From: Burkholderia sp. D-99
GTDB taxonomy: Bacteria > Pseudomonadota > Gammaproteobacteria > Burkholderiales > Burkholderiaceae
Length of the DNA: 64,000 bases
Assembly (NCBI RefSeq): GCF_011605345.1
Contig: NZ_JAAOXM010000001.1
Coordinates: forward strand, 806,001-870,000
Direction of reading: 5' to 3'
Shown: piece after piece, positions 52,675 through 60,872 of the stretch
Layout of the letters: the number at the start of each line of letters is the position of its first letter
How positions within the stretch are numbered: position 1 is the stretch's first letter
Made by a program: the position numbers and the translations under genes
Notes under the pieces: generated by a model
Seen by the model: the letters and a program-made list of their open reading frames with translations, nothing else
Database searches by the model: none
Told to the model about the DNA's origin: nothing

Positions 52675-53745
52675 TCACGCAATCCATTCGGCCCACAGCA
52701 TCGTCAGCACCGTCATCAGCGCGGGGCCGACGAACAGCCCGATCAGGCCGAACGTCTCAGCGCCGCCGAGGATGCCGAACAGCACGAGCAGGAACGGCAA
52801 CCGTGCGGAGCTGCCAATCAGCACCGGCCGCACGAAGTGCTCGGCGACGAACACGACGACGAACCCGAGCACGGCCACCGCGACGGCCCACACGGTCGCG
52901 CCCTGCACGAACAGCCAGAGCGCCGCGCCGCAGAACACGACCGGCGCGCAGAACGGCAGCATCGCGGCGATCGCCGTGACGAGGCCGAGCAGTGCCGCAT
53001 GCGGGACACCGGCCAGCGCATACGCGACGCCGAGCAGCGCGCCCTCGCCGAGCCCGACGACGACGAGCCCCGTCACCGTGCCGAACACGGCCGCGACCAT
53101 CCGCTCGATCAGCTCCGCGCCGTTGTGCCCGAACGCGCGCCGCGCGCCCTGCAGCAAGGCCCCCGACAGCTTGTGGCCGGCGCGCAGGATCACGAACAGC
53201 GTGACGAGCATGAAGCCGAATTCGAGCAGCGCGTGCGCGAGCTTCGTGCCGAACTGCCGGCCGAACGCCAGGAATTTCTCGCTGTTGACGCCGTGCATCG
53301 CGCTGGCCGCATGCAGCGGATGGCCAAGGTTGGCCTGCCACCATTCGGTGACCTGCGCGGCGCCATAAGGCAGCCGGCCGACCACGTCCGGCACCGGGAT
53401 GCCGTTGTCCTGGATCGTGCGCAGCCACTCGCGCAGGTCATGCGCCTGCCCGATCGCCTGGGTCGCCGCGACGGCCACCGGCAGCACGACCAGCAACGAG
53501 ATCCCCGCCGTGATGACGAGCGCGATGAGCGTCGGGCGATTGCGGAACAGCCGGTGCGATTCGAAGCGTTTCAGCATCGGCCACATCGCGATGGCAGTCA
53601 CGCAGGCCCACGCGATGGCGGGAATGAAATCGTGGATCACCCACAGCGCGATCACCAGCAGCGCCGCATACAGCACGGCGCGGGCGATCTGCTGCACGCG
53701 CGGGCGTGCGGCGGGATCGTGAGACGACGGGACTTGTGCGCCCAT
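52675..53745 (-). CDS. AI-2E family (PerM/YdiK-like) transporter
   Basis: A 356-residue membrane protein with about seven to eight helices. Recognisable parts are ALWVIHDFIPAIAWACVTAI at the N terminus, the long central amphipathic region, and the conserved GLGEGALLGVAYALAGVPHA and PFLLVLFGILGGAETFGLIG near the end. Family members export small molecules such as AI-2 or have no known substrate; despite the family name no quorum-sensing role can be claimed. The start at ATG 53745 follows AGAGG. Its upstream region begins with a very strong terminator, so it has its own promoter in a short gap or depends on readthrough. Confidence 0.88.
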   Translation of the reverse strand: MGAQVPSSHDPAARPRVQQIARAVLYAALLVIALWVIHDFIPAIAWACVTAIAMWPMLKRFESHRLFRNRPTLIALVITAGISLLVVLPVAVAATQAIGQAHDLREWLRTIQDNGIPVPDVVGRLPYGAAQVTEWWQANLGHPLHAASAMHGVNSEKFLAFGRQFGTKLAHALLEFGFMLVTLFVILRAGHKLSGALLQGARRAFGHNGAELIERMVAAVFGTVTGLVVVGLGEGALLGVAYALAGVPHAALLGLVTAIAAMLPFCAPVVFCGAALWLFVQGATVWAVAVAVLGFVVVFVAEHFVRPVLIGSSARLPFLLVLFGILGGAETFGLIGLFVGPALMTVLTMLWAEWIA

Positions 53746-53763
53746 GGCACCTCTGAATGAAAA

Positions 53764-53806
53764 AATGGCGGTTCGCGCAGGCCACCGGCCTGCGCGAACC
53801 GCCATT
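53764..53806 (-). terminator. Intrinsic terminator after the xenA-like gene
   Basis: A perfect 20-bp stem (53764-53783 with 53787-53806) and a three-base loop. On the minus strand it is followed by a T run (the A run starting at 53761). It ends transcription of the flavoenzyme/DJ-1 operon 19 bases before the start of the AI-2E family gene. Confidence 0.9.
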
Positions 53807-53869
53807 CTATCCATCGGCGCCGGATCAGCGGCGCATGTCATGCTCGCGCCGCCCCGGTGCCACGCCCGC

Positions 53870-54979
53870 TCAGGCCACCTTGTCGGCGGTCCGGTAACGC
53901 TCGAGCCAGTGCGCGTACGGCGCGGGCAGCGTCCACGACGGACGGTCGACGCCGAGCTGCTTGGCCGCGTAGTACGGCCAGTGCGGGTCGGCCAGGTGCG
54001 CGCGGCCGACCATCACGAGATCGAGCTGCTCTTCCGCCACCACGCGGTTCGCCAGTTGCGGCGTGTCGATCCCCCATGCGGACGACACCGGCAGCCCGGC
54101 CTCGCGGCGCACGCGCTCGGCGACCGGCGCGAGGAACGCCGGGCCCCACGGAATCTGCGCGGCGGGCGTCGAGAAACCGACCGACACGCTGAGCATGTCG
54201 AGCCCTTCCTGCTTCAGCCGCTGCGTGAGCGCGATCGACTCGGCGAGCGTCTCTTCGTCGCGGCCGTCGTATTCGATCACGCCCAGGCGCGCGGTCAGCG
54301 GCAGATGCTCGGGCCACACCTTGCGAACGGCCGCCAGCGTTTCGACGAGGAAGCGGCCGCGGTTCTCGGCCGAACCGCCGTATTCGTCGTCGCGCTGGTT
54401 CGCATGCACCGAGAAGAAGCTCTGGCCGAGATAGCCATGCGCGAAGTGCAGTTCGAGCCATTCGAAGCCCAGGTCGCGCGCGCGCTTCGCGGACGCCACG
54501 AAGTCGGCCTGCACGCGTGCGATGTCGTCACGCGTCATGGCGCGCGGCGTCTTCGGCAGATGCGCGCCGAACGGCACCGCCGACGGCGCGATGGTCTGCC
54601 AGCCGCGCGGATCGCCGTCGGCGATATGGTCGTCGCCTTCCCACGGACGGTTCGCGCTCGCCTTGCGGCCCGCGTGCGCGAGCTGGATGCCGGGCACCGC
54701 GCCGGCCGCCTTGATCGCCGCGACCGACGGCGCGAACGCTTCGGCCTGCGCATCGGTCCACAGCCCCGCGCAACCCGGCGTGATGCGCCCTTCCGGCGAC
54801 ACGGCCGTCGCCTCGGCGATCACGAGGCCCGCGCCGCCGCGCGCGATGCCGGCCAGATGCACGTGATGCCAGTCGTTGACGACGCCGTCCTCGGCGACGT
54901 ACTGGCACATCGGCGGCACCGCGATGCGGTTGCGCAGCGTGACATCCTTGAGTTTGAACGGTTCGAACAGGGCAGACAT
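53870..54979 (-). CDS. xenA: Old-yellow-enzyme family NADPH:flavin oxidoreductase (XenA/YqjM type)
   Basis: A 369-residue FMN enzyme. Residue numbering matches XenA exactly: C25 in PPMCQY, H178 and H181 in LELHFAHGYLGQSFF, Y183. It reduces the C=C bond of electrophilic enones, nitrate esters and related xenobiotics with NADPH. The start at ATG 54979 has AAAGGAGC upstream. It follows the DJ-1/PfpI gene by 140 bases on the same strand; the two probably share the operator at 55944-55958 and form an electrophile-defence unit. A strong terminator follows. Confidence 0.92.
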   Translation of the reverse strand: MSALFEPFKLKDVTLRNRIAVPPMCQYVAEDGVVNDWHHVHLAGIARGGAGLVIAEATAVSPEGRITPGCAGLWTDAQAEAFAPSVAAIKAAGAVPGIQLAHAGRKASANRPWEGDDHIADGDPRGWQTIAPSAVPFGAHLPKTPRAMTRDDIARVQADFVASAKRARDLGFEWLELHFAHGYLGQSFFSVHANQRDDEYGGSAENRGRFLVETLAAVRKVWPEHLPLTARLGVIEYDGRDEETLAESIALTQRLKQEGLDMLSVSVGFSTPAAQIPWGPAFLAPVAERVRREAGLPVSSAWGIDTPQLANRVVAEEQLDLVMVGRAHLADPHWPYYAAKQLGVDRPSWTLPAPYAHWLERYRTADKVA

Positions 54980-55119
54980 CCACGGCTCCTTTGCTTGGTT
55001 CTGCAAAACGACTGGAAACGCGCCGTGCAGTGCGCACGACGGAACGATTGGGGCGTCGCCGGGCGGCTTGCGCCCGGCGACGGATACGGTGCGGCGCCGG
55101 CCCGGCCGGCGCCATCGGC

Positions 55120-55806
55120 TTAACGGTGGCCGAGCTGCGCGAGCAGCGCCTCGGCGGCAGGCTCCGATGACGCGGGGTTCTGCCCCGTGATCAGCAGCCC
55201 GTCGGTGACGACATGCGGCGCCCAGTCGGCACTGCGCTCGAATTGCGCGCCGTTGGTCTTCAGCATGTCTTCGACGAGGAACGGCACGACTTCGGTCAGT
55301 TCGACCGCCGCTTCCTCGCTGTTGGTGAAGCCCGTCACGCGCTTGCCGCGCACGACCGATTCGCCGGTCTGCGGGTTCTTCACGTGACGCAGCACGCCCG
55401 GCGCGTGGCAGACGGCCGCGACCGGCTTGCCGGCCGCCAGCGCGCGCTCGATCAGGCCGATCGAATGCAGATCCTCGGCGAGATCCCACAGCGGGCCATG
55501 GCCGCCCGGGTAGAACACGGCGTCGTAGTCGTCCACGGACACGTCGGCCAGCTTGCGCGTCGAAGCCAGTTCGGCCTTGGCCGCCGCATCGGCTTCGAAG
55601 CGGCGCGTCGCGTCGGTCTGGGCGGTCGGATCGTTGCTTTTCGGGTCGAGCGGCGGCTGGCCGCCCTTCGGCGATGCGAGCGTCAGCTCGACGCCCGCAT
55701 CCTTGAACGTGTAGTACGGCGCGGCCAGTTCCTCCAGCCAGAAGCCGGTCTTCTTGCCGGTGTCGCCGAGCGTGTCGTGCGAGGTCAGGACAACCAGAAT
55801 CTTCAT
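55120..55806 (-). CDS. DJ-1/PfpI-family protein (HchA/glyoxalase III-like)
   Basis: A 228-residue class I glutamine-amidotransferase-like protein. The nucleophilic cysteine is C133 in VAAVCHAPGVL, the acidic partner lies in TGFWLEELAAPYY, and YPGGHGPLWDLAED is the conserved central loop. Related proteins act as glyoxalase III or deglycase on methylglyoxal adducts, or as chaperones. AGGAG precedes ATG 55806. It is the promoter-proximal gene of a unit with the XenA-type reductase and lies behind a TAGAC-N5-GTCTA operator. Confidence 0.9.
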   Translation of the reverse strand: MKILVVLTSHDTLGDTGKKTGFWLEELAAPYYTFKDAGVELTLASPKGGQPPLDPKSNDPTAQTDATRRFEADAAAKAELASTRKLADVSVDDYDAVFYPGGHGPLWDLAEDLHSIGLIERALAAGKPVAAVCHAPGVLRHVKNPQTGESVVRGKRVTGFTNSEEAAVELTEVVPFLVEDMLKTNGAQFERSADWAPHVVTDGLLITGQNPASSEPAAEALLAQLGHR

Positions 55807-55943
55807 GATCGGACACTCCTTCGAAAATGGATGGGAACGGGGCCGCACAACCGGAAAACCCGGCCGGCGCGGCACGCCTGTCGGTTAGTCAGCTGTGACG
55901 CGTTATCGTGCGACCCACGTATCCGAATGCGACATGCGCCTAT

Positions 55944-55958
55944 TAGACCAGTCGTCTA
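55944..55958. promoter_or_regulatory. Candidate TetR/NemR-type operator 1
   Basis: TAGAC-CAGTC-GTCTA, an inverted repeat with a five-base centre, 138 bases upstream of the DJ-1/PfpI start codon. TAGAC...GTCTA elements are typical of NemR-like TetR repressors that control flavin reductases and glyoxalases; assignment to such a regulator is inference. Confidence 0.6.
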
Positions 55959-56089
55959 GGACTTTCGAAAATAAAACGACGGCGTCTCGCTGCACCACCA
56001 GCATCGCAGCGCGAAATGGCATTTTCGCGTCTGTGTTGCATGCGCCGCGGACGTCGCCGCATTCATGAGGCCGGATGATAGCTTTTGAT

Positions 56090-56104
56090 TAGACCGGTCG
56101 TCTA
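56090..56104. promoter_or_regulatory. Candidate TetR/NemR-type operator 2
   Basis: TAGAC-CGGTC-GTCTA, the same element as at 55944-55958 except for one base in the centre, 146 bases to its right. No regulator gene is found next to it; the only downstream plus-strand frame (from 56134) is not recognisable. Confidence 0.6.
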
Positions 56105-56195
56105 GTAAACGGAGAATCGCCCCTTCGAACGTCATGGCCATTCCCGAGGTGCGCGATCCGTCAGCGCTCGCTGTCGCTCGCGCCCCTCACCTTCA

Positions 56196-56375
56196 CTGCG
56201 CCGGCTGGTCACGCACCGGGCCGTCCGTGTCGCCCGCCTCGATTGCCGGCGCCTGGAGCCGATGCTCGCGCACGCCATCGTGCGTGAACGGACACTCGAC
56301 GAACCGCGCCGGATTCGGCTCGATGCCGGCTTCGCGCAGCGCTGACAGATAGCCTGCACGGCGTGGCGTGGCGCG
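56196..56375 (-). pseudogene. Remnant of a LacI-family regulator
   Basis: The reverse strand encodes RRAGYLSALREAGIEPNPAR followed by FVECPFTHDGVREH. This matches the segment of LacI/GalR effector domains that reads roughly R..G...AL.EAGI..dP..v.eGdFT. Nothing before or after fits: there is no helix-turn-helix upstream, and the sequence ends in unrelated residues. It is therefore a fragment of a lost gene. Confidence 0.45.
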
Positions 56376-56598
56376 GCAAAATTCAGTGCAAGCGACGCGT
56401 TGACCATTGCGATGCGCCGGTTCCCTTAACCCGACAGCCGGCACACCGCGTCCCGCGCGCCAGCAGCGGGCGGCGACATGCGTGGCGCCTGTGCGGCGCG
56501 ATAGATGCGATGCGCGGACGCCGCCCGTCCGCATGTGACGGGGACAGCCCGCCCGGCGCAACGCCGGCCGGCTGCCGTCCCCGCCGGGGCCTCGCCGA

Positions 56599-57348
56599 TC
56601 AGAGCAGCCCCATCCCGCCCGACGCGATGATCTCCGCGCCGACGATGAACGCGGATTCCGGCGCGCTGAGGTGCAGCACCGTCGACGCGATCTCGTCCGG
56701 CGTGCCGAACCGGCCGATCGGGACGAGGCCCTTGATCTTGTCGGCCGTCTCGTCGAGCGTGGCCGCATCGAGCCCGAGCTTGCCGTAAAGCGGCGTCTGC
56801 ACGGGCCCCGGGCTCACGACATTCACGCGCACGCCGTGCGGCAGCAGTTCCGTCGACAGCGTCTTCGCGAACGAATTGACGGCCGCCTTGCTCGCCGCGT
56901 ACACCGACGAGCCGGGCATCCCGATGTGCGCGTTGATCGAGCCGTTGATCACGATTGACGCGCCGCGGTTCAGCAGCGGCACCAGCGACTGGATCTGGAA
57001 ATACGCGCCCTTCACGTTGGTGTTGAACACGAGATCCCACATGGCCTCGTCGCTGTCGGCGAACGGCGCGAGTTTCGCGACGCCCGCGTTGATGAACACG
57101 GCGTCGAGCCGCGCCCCCGCCGACGCGATCGCATCGGCCAGCGCGCGGGCCGATGCGACGCTGCCGGCCTCGTTGCGGATCGCGAGCGCGCCTGCGCCGA
57201 GCGTTTGCCGCGCGACCTCGAGCGTCTGCGCATCGCGCCCGGTGATGATGACGCGCGCGCCTTCGGCCGCGAATGCCTTGGCGGCCGCCAGGCCGATGCC
57301 GCTGTTGCCGCCCGTGACGAGGACTGTCTTTCCTTCGAAGCGTTGCAT
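56599..57348 (-). CDS. Short-chain dehydrogenase/reductase
   Basis: A 249-residue SDR: VLVTGGNSGIGLAAAKAFAA (cofactor site), INAG at the active-site strand (variant of NNAG), GSINAH with the catalytic Ser and YAASK (YxxxK). The TGRD after the second strand favours NADP. AGGAG precedes ATG 57348. It lies downstream of a LysR gene on the same strand and next to a 10-bp inverted repeat, so it is probably that regulator's target. Substrate unknown. Confidence 0.92.
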   Translation of the reverse strand: MQRFEGKTVLVTGGNSGIGLAAAKAFAAEGARVIITGRDAQTLEVARQTLGAGALAIRNEAGSVASARALADAIASAGARLDAVFINAGVAKLAPFADSDEAMWDLVFNTNVKGAYFQIQSLVPLLNRGASIVINGSINAHIGMPGSSVYAASKAAVNSFAKTLSTELLPHGVRVNVVSPGPVQTPLYGKLGLDAATLDETADKIKGLVPIGRFGTPDEIASTVLHLSAPESAFIVGAEIIASGGMGLL

Positions 57349-57430
57349 GATGTTCTCCTGTGAACCGGTGAGTTGACCGTGAACACAGGATGCGCGCCGC
57401 GCCCGGCCTTGCCGTGCGACGTGCGCGACG

Positions 57431-57457
57431 AACACGTTCGAAATTGTCGAACGTGTT
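57431..57457. promoter_or_regulatory. Inverted repeat upstream of the SDR gene
   Basis: AACACGTTCG (57431-57440) and CGAACGTGTT (57448-57457) with a seven-base spacer, 83 bases upstream of the SDR start. A perfect 10-bp repeat is strong enough to be an operator; the adjacent LysR product is the obvious candidate. Confidence 0.6.
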
Positions 57458-57494
57458 TGCACGGGCGGGTTCGATTGCCCGGTTCCGCGCCGCG

Positions 57495-58412
57495 TCAGCC
57501 GGCCACGTCGATGCCGTCGAGCAGGCGCTGCGCGAGCCTCGGTTCGCGCAATTGCTCGAGCCACCATTGCAGCGCACGGCCGTCCCGGTCGCCGTGCCAC
57601 GCGACATACAGCAGGTTCGGCTCGCGCGGATCGGCCGTCTGTTTTTCGACGAGTTCGCCGCGCGCGAGCAGCGACGTCACGCGCCGGCGCGGCACCCAGC
57701 CGACGCCGAGCCCGTCGCGCTGCGCGAGGATCTTCGCGCGCATCGACGGCACCGCCAACACGGCCTGTCCGCCGAGCAGGCCATACGCGCGGCCGGTCGC
57801 ACGACGCGACGAATCGGCGACGACGACCGCCCGGTGCGCGCCGATCGCATCCCGCGTCAGCGCGCCGCGCGCGGCGGCCAGCGGATGGCGCGGCGACACC
57901 GCGAACACCCACTCCATCGCCCCCAGCTCGAACCACTTGAAGGCGGGAATCGCCGGCGGCTCGTTGGTCGCGCCGACCACCAGATCCGCGCGGCCGTCGC
58001 GCAGTGCTTCCCAGGTCCCACCGAGCACTTCGTGCGTGAAACGCAACGACACGCCGGAGTCGAGCGCGTCGAACGCCTGGACGACCGGCAGCAGCGTGTC
58101 GAACTCCAGCACCTCGTCGCTGACGATCCACAGCCGGTCTTCCCAGCCGCTCGCGACCTGCCGCACGCGCTGCGTCAGCCGCGCGACGTCCAGTGCCAGC
58201 CGTGCCGCCTCGTCGGTCAGCAACTGTCCGGCCGGCGTGAGCTGCAGCCGGTAGCCGCGCCGGTCGAACAGCAGCGCGTCGAAGCGCGTTTCCAGCTGGC
58301 GTGCCGCGTGCGACACCGTCGACGGCGCCTTGCCGAGCCGCGCGGCCGCGCGCGACAGGCTGCCGGTGGCGCGGATCGCGTCGAGCAGCGCAAGTTCGTC
58401 TTCGGACAGCAT
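57495..58412 (-). CDS. LysR-family transcriptional regulator
   Basis: A 305-residue LysR protein: helix-turn-helix at residues 1-60 (LSEDELALLDAIRATGSLSR, APSTVSHAARQLETRFDALL) and effector domain to the C terminus (IVSDEVLEFDTLLPVVQAFD). The N-terminal helix 1 is close to the start, which supports ATG 58412; GTG codons upstream would add residues before the domain. It lies upstream of and co-oriented with the SDR gene, and its own start faces a 9-bp minisatellite. Confidence 0.9.
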   Translation of the reverse strand: MLSEDELALLDAIRATGSLSRAAARLGKAPSTVSHAARQLETRFDALLFDRRGYRLQLTPAGQLLTDEAARLALDVARLTQRVRQVASGWEDRLWIVSDEVLEFDTLLPVVQAFDALDSGVSLRFTHEVLGGTWEALRDGRADLVVGATNEPPAIPAFKWFELGAMEWVFAVSPRHPLAAARGALTRDAIGAHRAVVVADSSRRATGRAYGLLGGQAVLAVPSMRAKILAQRDGLGVGWVPRRRVTSLLARGELVEKQTADPREPNLLYVAWHGDRDGRALQWWLEQLREPRLAQRLLDGIDVAG

Positions 58413-58574
58413 GGGCACGCTCCGGTGTGGATTGGTCTGGGGTTGTCGTGGCTCCCGTGGATCGTAAGGCAGCGGCGGGCGGCGGTCCAATCGGATGGCG
58501 TTCGATGCGGCGGATGGGTGGGCAAGCGGCCGGCGAACGTCGCTTCATTGGGTGTTCCGCCCGTTTGGCCGGCC

Positions 58575-58698
58575 GGTTTCGACGGTTTCGACGGTTTCGA
58601 CGGTTTCGACGGTTTCGACGGTTTCGACGGTTTCGACGGTTTCGACGGTTTCGACGGTTTCGACGGTTTCGACGGTTTCGACGGTTTCGACGGTTTCG
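58575..58698 (+). repeat. 9-bp minisatellite (GGTTTCGAC, 13.8 copies)
   Basis: Thirteen perfect copies of GGTTTCGAC from 58575 to 58691 plus a partial copy to 58698. No copy differs from the consensus, which indicates recent expansion or active homogenisation. It lies in the 433-base region between the divergent LysR (start 58412) and MocR (start 58846) genes. The unit contains no stop codon in any of the six frames, so artificial open frames run across it. Confidence 0.97.
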
Positions 58699-58845
58699 CA
58701 CGCTCGATCAGCGCTCTCGCCTTTCGGTTCCCCGCCCGCACACTGCATCGAACGCAGCATCCCGTCGCCCCGAATCCGCACGGCGGCGGCATACTGGCGG
58801 TACACCGGATTCGGAAAAAATGCATCAATCGAGGTAACCACTGCG

Positions 58846-60330
58846 ATGGACATCGCCATCCGTATCGAAGGCCGTCACGACCTGACGGGGCAGATCTTCC
58901 GGCAACTGCGCACCGCGATCGTCGACGGGCGTCTCGCGGGCGGCGCGCGGCTGCCGTCGACGCGCGACCTCGCGAAACAGCTCGGCGTATCGCGCAAGAC
59001 GACGCTCGACGCGTTCGAGCGTCTGGTCGCCGAGGGCTACCTGAATACGCGCGCGGGCGACGGCACGTTCGTCGCGGACGGCCTCGCGCGCGTGCCGCAC
59101 GCCGCAGCCATGTCGGCGCCGTCGCTCGTCGACGGCACGCCGCGCGTCGACGCGGTCGATGCGCGCGCGCTGTGGAACGACCTGCCCGACGCGCTCGCGA
59201 TGCCCACGCCGCAGGATTCGCCCGGCTTCGACTTCCGCGGCGGCGTGACCGACAAGACGCTGTTCCCGTTCGACGCGTGGCGGCGCTGCCTGCATCACGC
59301 GCTGCGCCAGCAGATGCGCGGCCCCGCCCAGTATCACGACCCGGCCGGCGATCCGCAGTTGCGCGGCGCGATCGCGCGCTACGTCGCGTTCAGCCGCGCG
59401 GTCGCGTGCGGTTGGGACGACGTGCTCGTCACGCAAGGCGCGCAACAGGCGCTCGACCTGATCGCCCGCGTCGTCGTGCGGCCCGGCGATGTGGTCGCGG
59501 TCGAGGATCCCGGCTATCCGCCCGCGCGTGCCGCGTTCGCGTCGCTCGGTGCGACGGTGATCGGCGTGCCGGTCGACGCGCACGGCCTGGTCACGGAACG
59601 GCTGCCCGACGACGCACGCCTCGTCTACGTGACACCGTCGCACCAGTTCCCGCTCGGGATGCCGATGACGCTGGACCGGCGCGTCGCGCTGCTCGAATGG
59701 GCGCAGCGCCGCCGCGCGGTGATCATCGAGGACGATTACGACGGCGAGTTCCGCTTCGAAGGCCGCCCGGTCGAATCGCTGAAGAGCCTCGACCGCACGG
59801 GCCTCGTCGCGTACGTCGGCACGTTCTCGAAGACGATCTTTCCCGAATTGCGGATCGGCTACGCGATTCCGCCGCGCGCGCTGCGCGGCGCGCTGGCCAA
59901 GGCGAAGCAGATCGTCGACTGGCACACGTGCACGCTGACGCAGGCGGCGCTCGCACGCTTCATGCTCGAAGGCGACTTCGCACGGCACCTGAAGCGCGTA
60001 CAGAAGCACTACGATGCGCGCCGCAAGATGCTGATCGCGCATCTGCGCGGCGAACTCGCGCCGTGGTTCGACGCGATCGTGCCGACCGCCGGCATCCACC
60101 TCGCCGCCCGCCTGAAGCCGGGGCTCGACGAGGCGGCGCTCGTCCGCGCGGCCCGCGCGCAGGACATCGGCCTGTACGGCATCTCTGCATTCCACGTCGG
60201 CGTGCCGGTCAGTGCGGGGCTGCTGTTCGGCTATGGCGGGATCGACGCGCTGCGCATCGACACGGCGCTCGCGAAGCTGGCCGGCCTGCTGGGTTCGGGC
60301 ACCCTCGGCGGTTCGGCACTGGTTACCTGA
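58846..60330 (+). CDS. MocR/GabR-type PLP-binding transcriptional regulator
   Basis: A 494-residue fusion of a GntR winged helix (residues 10-80, IVDGRLAGGARLPSTRDLAK, SRKTTLDAFERLVAEGYLN) and an aspartate-aminotransferase-fold domain with the PLP lysine in YVGTFSKTIFPELRIGY and the aspartate in VIIEDDYDGEF. Such proteins sense amino acids or PLP. The conserved start is MDIAIRIEGRHDLTG at 58846; the frame remains open back to an ATG at 58495 through the minisatellite, so a longer form cannot be excluded. The AhpD-like and cupin genes follow in the same direction and are the likely targets. Confidence 0.92.
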   Translation: MDIAIRIEGRHDLTGQIFRQLRTAIVDGRLAGGARLPSTRDLAKQLGVSRKTTLDAFERLVAEGYLNTRAGDGTFVADGLARVPHAAAMSAPSLVDGTPRVDAVDARALWNDLPDALAMPTPQDSPGFDFRGGVTDKTLFPFDAWRRCLHHALRQQMRGPAQYHDPAGDPQLRGAIARYVAFSRAVACGWDDVLVTQGAQQALDLIARVVVRPGDVVAVEDPGYPPARAAFASLGATVIGVPVDAHGLVTERLPDDARLVYVTPSHQFPLGMPMTLDRRVALLEWAQRRRAVIIEDDYDGEFRFEGRPVESLKSLDRTGLVAYVGTFSKTIFPELRIGYAIPPRALRGALAKAKQIVDWHTCTLTQAALARFMLEGDFARHLKRVQKHYDARRKMLIAHLRGELAPWFDAIVPTAGIHLAARLKPGLDEAALVRAARAQDIGLYGISAFHVGVPVSAGLLFGYGGIDALRIDTALAKLAGLLGSGTLGGSALVT

Positions 60331-60424
60331 ATTTTCCGGAAATTGGCCATTCAAGCAGGCCAGTATGCGTCTTAAAGTGGGTCCTGTCGCGCCACCGTGC
60401 GCTCCAACCGAAAGAGGACCTGCC

Positions 60425-60862
60425 ATGCAACCGCGCCTGAATTTCTATGCCGCCAGCCCGAATGCGATCAAGGTGATGCGCAACGCCGAGGAGTTCCTCG
60501 CGAAGAGCTCGATCGAGAAGCCGCTCGCCGAACTCGTCCGCCTGCGCGCGTCGCAGATCAACGGCTGCGCGTTCTGCGTCGACATGCACACGACCGACGC
60601 ACGCAAGGGCGGCGAGACCGACCGCCGCCTGGCCACCGTCGTCACGTGGCGCGAGACGCCGTTCTTCACGGAGCGCGAACGCGCGGCGCTGGAATGGACC
60701 GAGGCGCTGACGCTGGTCGCCAGCAACCACGTGCCCGACGCCGTCTGGGAAGCCGTGAAGCCGCACTTCACCGACGAAGAACTGTTCGACCTGTCGATGC
60801 TGATCGCGACGATCAACTCGTGGAATCGCTTCGCGATCGCGTTCCGCAAGATGCCCGAGTAA
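60425..60862 (+). CDS. Carboxymuconolactone decarboxylase/AhpD-like protein
   Basis: A 145-residue AhpD-like alkylhydroperoxidase-fold protein with the redox motif NGCAFCVDMHTTDAR (CxxC followed by His) and the helical frame of the CMD family. It may reduce peroxides with a thiol partner or be a general redox protein. AGAGGA precedes ATG 60425. The next gene starts ten bases after its stop, so the two form an operon; MocR regulates such pairs in several Burkholderia, which is known from arrangement rather than shown here. Confidence 0.9.
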   Translation: MQPRLNFYAASPNAIKVMRNAEEFLAKSSIEKPLAELVRLRASQINGCAFCVDMHTTDARKGGETDRRLATVVTWRETPFFTERERAALEWTEALTLVASNHVPDAVWEAVKPHFTDEELFDLSMLIATINSWNRFAIAFRKMPE

Positions 60863-60872
60863 GGAGGCGACG

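Larger units (their letters stand above)
55807..56598. other. Long intergenic region with two operators and gene remnants
   Basis: 792 bases without an intact gene. It holds two similar 15-bp operators (55944-55958 and 56090-56104) and a LacI-like remnant (about 56196-56375). Short open frames start at 56134 (plus) and near 56407 (minus), but neither looks like a known family. This is the most gene-poor stretch of the window and probably the site of a past deletion. Confidence 0.7.

Noticed and set aside
56134..56352. A 72-codon frame right after the second TAGAC operator
   Set aside because: Start position is suggestive, but the residues look random and the opposite strand has a better (LacI-like) match.
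58575..58698. Possible CRISPR array
   Set aside because: Units of 9 bp in direct contact with no spacers; a minisatellite.
58217..58828. Minus-strand frame with a long KPS tripeptide repeat
   Set aside because: The 9-bp unit is open in all frames; the frame overlaps the LysR gene and lacks a good start, so the repeat protein is artificial.
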